Below are positions 33,800-43,589 of a DNA stretch of 64,000 nt, in pieces (positions within the stretch are counted from its first letter, which is position 1; each line of letters opens with the position of its first letter). The notes below the pieces were generated by a model. That model saw only the letters and a list, made by a program, of their open reading frames with translations, was not told where the DNA came from and ran no database searches. Source of the stretch: Poa pratensis. Lineage: Eukaryota > Streptophyta > Magnoliopsida > Poales > Poaceae. Both the position numbers and the translations under genes were made by a program. The DNA lies in assembly GCA_947311845.1 (NCBI GenBank), contig CAMZMU010000096.1:12180910-12244909 (forward strand). Direction: 5' to 3'.

Positions 33800-35319
33800 A
33801 TGGGTCTCACTCTTGTGTTCTCCCTTCTCGCCCTCTCATGTCTCCACGGCGTGACTTCCGACTCGCGCAACTTCACCGCCATGTTTACCCTCGGAGACTC
33901 TTACATCGACACCGGCAATTCCGTGATCATGGCCGCTCCATTGGCTGCGTTCGTGCCCGTGTGGCATGACAAGCCTCCTTATGGCATGACCTTCTTCGGC
34001 CATCCCACGGGCCGCCTCAGCGACGGGAGAGTCATCATCGATTTCATCGGTATGTATGTTGTTTTTAGACATCTGATTCCTTGCACCAAACGATTCATTT
34101 GCTGAAATTTTTATTTGATAAGACTTTGAATGTCTATACATATACTACATTTTTTTTTATGCATGCTGTGGTTGCAGCCAAGCAGTTTGGTCTCCCTCTT
34201 CTTCCAGCCTCCTTGCTGAATAGCTCGGACGTCTCAAAAGGCGTAAATTTTGCTGTCGGTGGTGCCACGGCGTTCAACGTCGACTTCTTCGAGAGGAACA
34301 AGCTGGTTCCCTTCAAGATGCCGAACAGTTCTCTGAATGTGCAGCTTGGTTGGTTCGAGGAGCTCAAGCCATCGATTTGCAACACCACGGAAGGTCTGCG
34401 ACACGCTCTGCGGTATTGCTGTTATTGTGTTCAATTCCTAGCACTTGCAAACTCAGCAACTTGTCAATACAGCATGCAGAGATTACTTCAGTAAGTCCCT
34501 CTTCTTCGTTGGGGAGTTTGGAGTGAATGACTACAACTTTATATGGGGTGCGGGCAAGAATGAAACCGAAGTGAAGGCCTATGTACCAGACGTCGTGAAA
34601 AATATTGAAAGGGTTGTGGAGGTATATATATATATATTACGCAGGAAAATTAACATAAATAGCATTTGACACTGAAAATATGGTTGACGTAATTATGTGT
34701 GCATCACAGAGGCTTATTAAGGAAGGCGCAATATATGTGGTCGTACCCGGAAATCCACCAACCGGATGCTCGCCTCTCATACTCACCCTTCGCTCGAGCC
34801 TCAATGAGACGAAGAACTACGACAACATCGGCTGCCTAAGCAACATCAACCGCGTGGCTATGTACCATAACTCCTTGCTCCATGGGTCAATCCGTGCTCT
34901 CAGGGTCAAGTACCCCCATGCTAGGATCATATTTGCCGATTTCTACGAACCAATCATGACGATTCTTAAAAAACACCACCACTCCAGTAAGAAATACTCG
35001 ATATTTTCGCTGCATAGTAGCTCAAACTTGTCTCAATGGTCTTTTGCAAGCCGGGTCACTAAGTTGTCTGAATATTTTACGATCTGCAGAAGTCGACAAT
35101 GCTGATACTCTCCGGGCTTGCTGCGGAGGTGGCGGGGAGTACAACTGGAATGCCACCGCCCTATGTGGCATGCCGGGGGTGACGGCCTGCAAAGACCCAT
35201 CGAAGTTCGTGAGCTGGGACGGTATTCACTACACTGAGGCAACCTACGAGTACATCGCCAATGGGTGGCTTGACGGCCGTTTCGCCGAACCGCCTATACT
35301 CAATGTCACTAAGTATTAA
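33800..35319 (+). CDS. GDSL esterase/lipase 2 (secreted SGNH hydrolase)
   Basis: Exons 33800-34049, 34178-34393, 34473-34621, 34710-34986 and 35090-35319 join in frame to 373 residues. The first four exons have exactly the same lengths as in GDSL gene 1 (250, 216, 149 and 277 bases); exon 5 is 18 bases longer and ends GWLDGRFAEPPILNVTKY. Signal peptide MGLTLVFSLLALSCLHGVTS and SGNH residues are intact: TLGDSYIDTGN, GGATAFN, GEFGVNDYNF, SWDGIHYTEATY. Differences from gene 1 cluster around the substrate side (for example AAFVPVWHDKPPYG, KNYDNIGC, LLHGSIRALRVKY). It is clearly a tandem paralogue and probably functional; the substrate is unknown. The same in-frame GTG stands where a longer N-terminus might begin, so the ATG at 33800 is preferred. 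Confidence 0.9.
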
Positions 35320-35473
35320 ATTGAAAGAAATATATGGGGAAAACGTACCATTACAAGCAACATAAGGGGTGTATGAATACGATTAACCAACTTAAAAGGA
35401 ATCAATTAAAATTTACGTCAATATAGTTGTGTTGATATTTGAACCGAGACAAAAAAAATTTGGGGATAGATAT

Positions 35474-35830
35474 TGTTGGGAATATAATCTAGAATCAATC
35501 ATGCGATGATGATATTTCCCAATGTACTGTCAAATTATCAATATTGTCAATATTATCAATGATATGTATCAGCAAATACGTGATTCGATTGTGAAACTAT
35601 ATATATTATATGATGAATGTTCTAATGGTCCATCTAGTCGATAAGGTTATGGGACATATCGCTTTGAAGTTTGAAATCTATATGACTCGTCCGTTGAATA
35701 TATGTTTCACAAGTCATGTGCAAGGTGATGTCGGGTATAGTATTGACTTTTGCAAAGGAGTTCATCAAGTCGTACAGGCCCACTTCTATATGCACGAGCT
35801 ATTGCCATTTATTAGTCACAATTATGTATA
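35474..35830. repeat. LTR-like remnant downstream of GDSL gene 2
   Basis: Diverged copy of 27651-27945 in the same position relative to the GDSL stop codon; shared: ATCAATCATG(T/C)GATGATG, ATATTTCCCAATGTA, ATGATGAATGTTCTAA, CAAGTCATGTGCA, GGAGTTCAT(A/C)AAGTCG. Confidence 0.5.
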
Positions 35831-36990
35831 GGCCATGTCCTTAGACCCAAGGTCCTCGCATGACCAAACACCCTCTCGATGTGGAAGGATGATCAAGTTT
35901 TTTTTTTTTAGAATAGGATGATCAAGTACCTACGATAATATGATTGGTTGACTGGAACCAGGATTGAATTGGGCCTTCCCACCATTCCTATGGTGACGAA
36001 GGAACCTCCTGATGTCTTCATTGGGAATCCCCAAAGTGGAAGGGAACGATGTACACATCAGTAAGAAATTTCCTCGATTGAGAACCAAGTTCTATCGAAC
36101 CAGTAGGAATATGAAGTTCTCGGCATATTGATAGTACCTGCACATAAAAACATAACTCTTGTCCCCAACTTTTAGTAAAGTTGCCAAGCTCCCCGTCTTT
36201 CTCAAATAAATATTAAACGTATAGTGTGGAAAGTATGGATGAAAATCATTAGAAGTAAAAAACGAATCTACGAGCTAATGATGGTGAAAAGTAAGTAAAC
36301 ACGGTTGTAAACAATGTAAAAATATAGACCGAGGTCCATACCATCCCTCCATGAAAATATAACACTCTTGGGTAAACAAATTACGTACAACTGCGCAATT
36401 GATAGAATTGGAAACAAAACAATTAGTATGCGTCGTGTCGTTCTGTGCCCGTCAGGGGAACCACTACCCTATGAAACCAAGTTGACCGGCACGTTTCCCC
36501 GTAATAAAATATGCTAACCAGCATTGTGTCACTGATGCCCCGGTCCCTCCCTACGGACTGGGCGTGAAGCGGGGTTGCCAGACGCGCTATTGGGCCCGTT
36601 CGGCAACTTTACCGCTGTTTGGGATGCCGGTGGGGGGCTTTTTTGTGCATGCGGGAGGACTATTGGGAGCGCTGATGGAGATGCTCTAACCTCTATCATG
36701 TGTATAGTCCCTAGGACGCGACATGCTGCTGCGCTCGGGAGTCGGCGATGACCGATCGCAGTGACTTTCCCTATACGCCACAGTCGGCGATGACCGATCG
36801 CAGTGACTTTCCCTATACGCCACAGTCGTCGAACATCCGTCGATCCGCTGACAGCCAAGGAGCCGATCGGATCAATCGGCCATCCTGCTTTCAATAATTC
36901 AATTCCACCGGCAAGGTACCAGCCTACCGGGACTAATACACCCTAATTTAACCTCTTGTTTTCGAATCTATTGTACATGAGCACTATAAT
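35831..36990. other. Intergenic with small duplications
   Basis: Holds a tiny poly(T) insertion between copies of GGATGATCAAGT (35887-35898 and 35916-35927) and a 42-bp tandem duplication (next entry). A lone GGAGATGCTCTAA near 36677 looks like one end of a GAGCATCTCC element whose other end was not found. No gene. Confidence 0.45.
36740..36823. repeat. 42-bp exact tandem duplication
   Basis: The unit beginning AGTCGGCGATGACCGATCGC and ending in CTATACGCCAC occurs twice back to back (starts 36740 and 36782), with a third partial start (AGTCGTCG) after it. Confidence 0.85.
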
Positions 36991-39657
36991 GCAGGGAATT
37001 CAGCTTAATTATTTGTTCGGTCTTTATCAAAGCAGATACATGGATATGTATCTTCTAAAACTAAAAGTGACATCGCAAAATCCAGAACATATAAATTGGG
37101 TAAAGGACTATCCGGGACAAAGGAAAAGAATTGAAGAGTATAATCCTATAATCTCAAGAACTTGGTAAGAAGAAAATATTTGATTAATGGGCCTTGTCAA
37201 TCTCGCAATTATAATTTTCCGCGTACACTGATTGGGGATAGAGACAAGGTTTAATCCTGAATGGTTTGATGAGTTTGTACTTGGCTAGAGTACATCGAGT
37301 CGAAAGACAGAGCATATTGTTTGTATTGCTTCTTATTTAGAGACCGCAACAGTAAGAAAGAAGTTGGTACGAGGCGTTTGTCAATAAATGTTGGAATGCA
37401 TGGAATAGAAAATGTGGGCTAAGAGATCATATTGGTGATGTTGGTAGTGTCCACAATCAACACTAAAAAATTCTGATGCTTTGTTGAGAAGAGATGAACA
37501 CATCAATTAATGATGCTATATAGGTACAAATTGAAGCTTCAAAATTTGCCTAATTTACATGACTAAATTCTTCAATTGACACTCAATTGAGCTGCGTAAG
37601 AGATGCCTAACCGCGGATAACATGGAGAAACAGGGTTGGCCGCATGACCCAATATGCAAATTATGCTTCATTCACCCTGAGACTGCAGTTCATCTTGCGG
37701 CTACCTGTTCTTTCTCTCGACAGGTCTGGTCTGAACAGAAGTTGTCCCTGCCGGCGATACTCAACCCAACTGCATCCATTTCAAGCTTACAAGACTGGTG
37801 GCTGGCTTCTTCGCACCTTGCAGCACAACTCACTGTCGATCGTTGGCGCTCTGTTGCTCTTCTAACCTGGTGGCAACTTTGGAAGGAACGAAACAACCGA
37901 ATTTTTATTCAATTGACACAACAAGATTTTTATTGAAACAACAATTGTCGTTCCGAGGCCATGATGAATCAAAAGATTTGCTCAATAAAGGTAACTTTCG
38001 GGAATTTCTTGAGGTCCTAGCATAGCATTATCCGACGACTTATGGCAAGGCATTGGGCCAAGATGTCGTGGGCAATTCTATTATGGGGTCTCGTGAGGTT
38101 TAAAAAGATATCGCTAGCAGTTTTGCAGGTCAGATAATGAGTTCTCTTCTCACAGAAATTGGCCATGGTGTGTTCTGCTTGCATGTTGATGAGTCCAGAG
38201 ATGTATGCATGGTTCAAAGAGCAGCTGGCCATGGTTTTGCAGTATGTCAATACTTCTGGAATTGTGAAAGAGAGTTTTGTTGGTCTTGTTCATGTGAAAG
38301 ACACAAAATCTTCCAATCTCAAGTCTTCAATTGATTCTCTCTTCACAAAATATAAGTTGAATTTCAAGCAAGTTCGAGGACAAGGGTACGACGGTGCTAG
38401 CAATACGCGAGGTGAGTTCAATTGACCAGGAGGGAAAGTAGCACGGTTTGATATGTTCACTATTTTGCACATCAGCTTAAGTTAGTTGTTGTGGTTGCCG
38501 TAAGAAAGCATATGGGAATTGACATTTTTTTGGGTATGATCCTTGTCTTGCTGAATGTTGTGGGTGGATCTCCAAAGAGAAGAGATATGATTCAGGATAT
38601 AAATCTTGAAGGAGTGCAAAAGGCTTTAGGTTGTGGGATGCTTAAAACTGGAACATGTTTAAATCAAGAGAAATGTCTTCAAATACCTAGATACATTCTT
38701 TGGAGTTCGCATTATAAAACACTAAAAAGTTCGGTTGATATGTTTCAAGAAGTTGTCAAAGTGTTAGAGTATGTGGAAGAAGAATGTAGTGACAGAACAA
38801 ATAAAGAGCAAAATAAATGGTCTTCTAGTGTATTTCCAATCATTTGATTTTGTATTCTTCTTGCATCTCATATTTACCATCTTAACAACTACCAAAACCT
38901 TATCATTAGCTCTCCAATGGAAGGACCAAGATATTATGAATGCCATGAATTTTGTCAAGTCAACTAGAAGTCATTTGGTTGCTCTTAGGGAAAATGGGTG
39001 GGACACCGTGGTGTGTGTTGTGCATGCATTTTGTGAGCAACATGATATATTGTCATGTTAAGAATGGAGGACGCATATACCAATCCCAAGAAGAAACGAC
39101 AAAACACTTGTATTACCAACCAACACAACTCTCAGGTTGTTTGTTTCAATGGTGTTCTTGATTGTCTAGTTCAAGAGTTTGATAATTGTTCCAATGAGAC
39201 ATCCTCCAACTTGCGTGCTTTTTGTCCGAGAGACTCATTTCATGATTTTAATTTGGAGAATCTCATAAGCCTGGCTAAACTCTAACCTAATGATTTTGAG
39301 TCTGGAGAACTGAGGGATCTTAGCCACCATCTTTGCATCAAGCGAGAAGACAACATATTCTCCAACATACAAGGTATTAATGATATTTCTAAGACAATGG
39401 TGGAGACAAGGAAGCATATTTGTTATCCTATAGTTTGTCGGCTTCTTAATCTAACACTTGTGTTGCCTGTTGCCACTGCTACGGTTGAGAGGTGCTTCTC
39501 GGCGATGAAACTCATGAAACCTTATTTGCGCAATCGCCTCAATGATGATAGTTTTAGTGATAACGTCATTTGCTATGTGGAGAAAGAAGAAATGAGGGAA
39601 GTCACTAATGATGAAGTCATTGACCAATTCATGAAAATAAGAGATCGTAAATATTAA
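36990..39657 (+). pseudogene. Decayed hAT-type transposase / ZMYM1-like gene (TTF zinc finger, DUF4371, hAT dimerisation)
   Basis: Successive fragments in several frames match one protein: DYPGQRKRIEEYNP, SRNYNFPRTLIGDRD, a TTF-type zinc-finger block (ESKDRAYCLYCFLFRDRN), then after a nested insertion LLKQQLSFRGHDESKDLLNK, DUF4371-type blocks (VLQYVNTSGIVKESFVGLVH, LNFKQVRGQGYDGASNTRGE), LVVVVAVRKHMGI, and the C-terminal hAT dimerisation segment LVLPVATATVERCFSAMKLM followed by LRNRLNDDSF. Stop codons and frameshifts break it throughout, so it is not functional. It could be a dead element or a dead copy of the host ZMYM1-like gene family derived from hAT transposons. No TIRs were found around it. 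Confidence 0.8.
37583..37907 (+). mobile_element. 325-bp internal LINE ORF2 fragment inserted in the hAT pseudogene
   Basis: Encodes the reverse-transcriptase zinc-binding domain (RLTADNMEKQGWPHDPICKL, then CFIHPETAVHLAATCSFSRQ, and WWQLWKERNNRIF). It is flanked by the exact 12-bp duplication TTCAATTGACAC (37571-37582 and 37908-37919). The hAT frame resumes on the right side (LNSSIDT | TRFLLKQQLSFRGHDES). It lacks a LINE 3' UTR and poly(A), so it is an internal piece, not an ordinary target-primed insertion. Confidence 0.85.
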
Positions 39658-40236
39658 AAGGTAACACTCTCTAACTTAATATATATATTTAGTTGTTTTA
39701 TTTCAGCTGATAAATTGAACCCACATTGCTAATTTATAGGTTATGGAGAATGCGAGGTCGGACGATGTTTTTTCCTATTAGCGACAATCTTTTGTGAGTC
39801 ACGTCATCATTAGTTTATTCATTTCGCCAAGAACTTGATCGTTCTTATTTGTGAGCATATGGTGTGTCCTTTACTTTGTTGAATTCTTTATGCTAAGATT
39901 TATTAAACAAGACACTATTAGTATTTTTTATTCAGTTACATATAGGTTAAGTTGATGTGGAAGTTGTGCACCATGGTAAAAAAAATGTAGCTTCGCCCCT
40001 CTTACCACACCATTACTCTGGTTTCGAGGAAAACACATTCTCTGCAATTCGGACCATCTCCGGACTCGGTGCACCCGCTCCGGCCCGGCCCGGCCCGGCC
40101 CGCATAAATAGGTGTCGGACCCGCCCTCCTATGATCCTATCCCGTCACGCCTACCCGTGTAGAAGTAGAAAGCCAGAAATCGATCCCCATCCCGACGTAG
40201 GGTTCCGCCGATCTCCCATCCCCCAACCGCCGCTCG
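39658..40236 (+). promoter_or_regulatory. Promoter and 5' leader of the FPA-like gene
   Basis: AT-rich sequence gives way at 40080 to a short (GGCCC)n run (40082-40101), followed at once by CATAAATAGG (TATA-like, 40103-40112). The ATG at 40237 lies about 125 bases further. The leader is CT/CG-rich with GATCCCATCCCC-type blocks. Confidence 0.5.
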
Positions 40237-43200
40237 ATGTCGTCGGAACCGCCGCCCTCCGAGGTCGCCGAGGCGTCGGTCTCCCCCCGAAGGAATCCTC
40301 CGGAGGCGGAGGCGGCGCCGCCCCGCCGGGTGCGGCCCACGAGACCAACACGCTCTGGGTGGGCAACCTGCCCACGCACGCGGGCGAGGACGACGTCATG
40401 GCGGCCTTCGGCCCGCACGGCGCGCTTGACTGCGCCCTCTCGCGCGCCGGCTCCCGCAGCTACGCGTTCGTGCTCTTCCGCGCCCTCGCGGAGTCCCGGG
40501 CCGCCCTCGAGGCGCTCCGCGGGTCCAAGGTCAAGGGATCTTCCATCCGGATCGAGTTCGCCCGGCCGGTAATTCCTCCCCTCCCTCGCCCAGCCTAGAT
40601 CTGCTCCCACCTTAGATCTCTCCCCATGATTTGGTCGCAGTTAGTCGCCACGCTAATGTGAATTTGCGGTAATTAGGGTTTGGCTACGTGTGATTTGGAC
40701 TAGAGCGATTTATCATCCCATGGTGCTGCTCATATGTGCTATTTACGTTGTCCGGGCTGAGGGCTCCAGCTGTTCTGATATGTGGAACAGTGCATGTTCT
40801 CTTTGATATGTTTCAGTTGAAGTTAGAATGAGTATCTTCATAGCTATTTTATTGTTTTTTTTGGTATTGTGTTCTTCTGTTTCATTACAGAAATGTAGTA
40901 CCATGCCTTCTGATGTTTCATGTTTTTTTTTTTTTTTGCTTACAGGCCAGAGCAGTCAGGAACTTATGGGTTGGTGGAATAAGTCCATCAATTTCAAAGC
41001 AGGAGCTGGAGGAGGAGTTTCAAAAGTTTGGAAAGATTGAAGGCATCGCATTCTCCCGTGATCAGGCTTCTGCGTACATCGACTTTGAGAAGCTGGAGGA
41101 TGCTATTTCTGCTCATAGAGCCCTGAATGGGACAGATTTAGGCGGCAAGGAATTGTGTGTTGATTTCCAGAGGTCCAGGGGCAGAGCGGTATGTATTTGT
41201 TGACTGAACTAGTGAATAATAGTTCCAGGCTACAGTTTTTAAGCGCACCGTCTTATTGCTAGTTATTTCTACTGATTTGGATAGGAACGCCCGGAAGCGG
41301 GTAAGAACTTCAATGGTAGAGGATCGGCACCTCCTGGTGAAATGGGAGTTGGGCATCCAAAGGTACATGCTCTTTACATGTCTTGGTTCTTGCCTGTTGT
41401 ACTGTTCTTTTCGATCTGCCGACGTTTCTTAGTCATGTCATGTTCTGTCTGTCAGGCTTCTGCTGGAGTACGAGCACGAGAAGCAGATCCTACCAATGTT
41501 CTGTGGGTGGGGTTTCCCAATACACATAAAGTTAACGAGGATGCACTCCGACGAGCCATGGCAGCCCATGGGTGGTTACAAACATGAAAGTTTTCCCAGA
41601 AAGGCAATATGCTTTTGTGGAGTTCGCAACCATCGAAGGAGCGTTTAATGCCAAGAATCTCCTAGATGGTCGTCTTTTCAACGATAGTAGGATTCATGTT
41701 GTTTTCTCCAACAGTGAGCTAGCACCCAGTAAACTTGATAACCCAGCACCACCTGCTGGGTTTCCTAGATCGGACTTGTACAGTGACAGTCCGTACGCTG
41801 CTCCTGATTACCTTGGTCCTGGTCGTGGCACTCCACAAGGGTACGATCCTCGACGGGGAAGATCAAGATACTTGGACTATGGTGCTGTGCCAGCAACTGG
41901 TGGTATCCTTCCAGCACCTGAACTTGGCTCATCTTTCTTGACTGGACGTTCTGCTCAGAATGTTTTTGATCCGAGAGAAACCAAAAGGACGAGGCTGGAC
42001 GCTGGTGCAGACCCTTATTATGCAAGGGCAGGCAGTGAGGGTCTTCATCCGGGTCGGTTCTCTCACCAGGATGGTGCTGCGCTTGCTGAGGAGAGCTTAA
42101 GCCCTGTTATTCGAATCCAGGGCATGGTGCACCAGATTTCATCCTTTGGGCACTTTTGGCGTGGCAGTATTGCCAAAGGTGGATCTCCTGTTTGTCGTGC
42201 TCGCTGCTTGCCTATAAAGAAGGGCATTGAGATACCTTTGTATGTATACATATCACTTAAATCTTGTTCTCTAAAGTTCATTCTATAGTTGATTGACCCT
42301 TTACATGTTCTGCCTCCTTTTTGCAGACCGGATGTTGTTAATTGCTCTGCTAGAACAGGATTAGATATGCTTGCAAAGCATTACGGAGATGCTTCGGGTT
42401 TTGATATTGTCTTCTTCTTGCCGGATAGCGAAGATGACTTCGTTTCTTATACTGAATTTCTGCGCTACTTAGGCTCAAAGAGTCGAGCGGGGGTTGTAAA
42501 GGTTGATTCAGGGACTACTTTATTTTTAGTCCCGCCATCAGATTTCCTGACAAATGTTTTGCAAGTTGATGGTCCAGAGCGCCTTTATGGCGTGGTACTG
42601 CACATTCCGCAAATGCCCCCTGCTGCTGTCCAGAGACCATTGCTAACTGGACCAGAGTCACAGCCTTATTATGGTGAAAGGGAAAATATGTTTACGTCAC
42701 AAAGAAATTATGGTATGGTTTCTTCTAATGAGAACAACTACCAGGATGCTGAGTATCAGGGATCTCGGCGTGAGGAAGCAGTTCATTCGTCTCTATCAGG
42801 TTATCCTACGAATCAAATGGCAGGACATCAAGCACAGTCTTCGCTAAAGCCTGACATTATGGCTACTTTAGCTCAACTCATGCCAAATGTGCAGTCATCA
42901 GTTCCGGCAAGTGGTCAGGTACTCTCGAGTCCTAACAGATTTGTTCCCTCACTAATTCATCATGCACCTATAAGTTTTACATATGGCTACATGAAAAATC
43001 AAACAAAGACTTCTGTTTCATCCTTTGTGCAGATGGGTAATCTTCAGCAGTCAGGCCAACAATTTGGCAATCAAGCCTCAGCAGCTCACTTGACAAGCTA
43101 TGGGAGCATGGTGGGTGCTCAGGAGCAATTAACACAGCATACTGCTTACAACCCTGAAACTACTTTAAACCTGCCACCACCACCTCCGCTCCCTACACAA

Positions 43201-43589
43201 GCACACAGTTCTGCTATGTCATCATCGGTAGCTGGACACGGTTTGCCCACACAGATGAACCAGCAACAGTATCAACCAGAACAGTATTATGCGTCTCAAA
43301 ACAACTACAGTGCACTAGGAGCAGCTAGCCATTCTAACCTCCAGGCCAGCAATGCTAACTTCCCCGCCCCCCTCCCCCGCGCCAAGTGAATAATGGATCT
43401 TTGCCAGCAAATAACCAGATGGGGGCAAACCCAGATTTCTCTTCTCAGGTACAACAGCAACAAAATGTTGCTTCTGGTTCTGCCCAAGCTCCTGATGAGG
43501 CAGATAAGAACAAGAAGTACCAGGCGACCCTCCAGCTTGCTCACAATCTATTGCTTCAGCTACAACGTGGATCTGGAAATCAACCTTGA
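40237..43589 (+). CDS. FPA: FPA-like RNA-binding protein (three RRMs and SPOC domain); three single-base frame breaks
   Basis: Spen-family nuclear protein; Arabidopsis FPA controls poly(A) site choice and flowering time. Exons: 40237-40568, 40946-41188, 41285-41362, 41456-42239, 42327-43589; about 900 residues, close to Arabidopsis FPA. RRM1 (about 38-111; NTLWVGNLP, SYAFVLF), RRM2 (115-188; RNLWVGGISPSI, ASAYIDFE), RRM3 (230-300; NVLWVGFPNTH, QYAFVEFATIEGAF), SPOC (about 433-580; GMVHQISSFGHFWRGSIAKG, LDMLAKHYGDASGFDIVFFL, TTLFLVPPSDF). A Gln/Pro-rich tail ends ATLQLAHNLLLQLQRGSGNQP. The frame is lost at a C6 run (40283-40288), a GGG (41570-41572) and a C6 run (43367-43372). Each is repaired by one extra base of the same kind, and all exon phases then agree. 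A 3' UTR intron probably starts at GTAAGC (43612). Segment 42919-43032 may be spliced. Confidence 0.9.
42919..43032 (+). other. Candidate exitron (frame-preserving intron) in the FPA-like last exon
   Basis: CAG|GTACTC...TTTGTGCAG|ATGGGT bounds 114 bases (38 codons) without a stop. The segment is more AT-rich than its surroundings, has a branch-point-like CTAAT and interrupts a Gln-rich region that would otherwise read SGQMGNLQQSGQ. It may be constitutively spliced, or retained as 38 extra residues. Confidence 0.55.

Noticed and set aside
36540..36692. Third GAGCATCTCC element
   Set aside because: Only one end (GGAGATGCTC followed by TAA) was found; no matching opposite terminus or paired target duplication.
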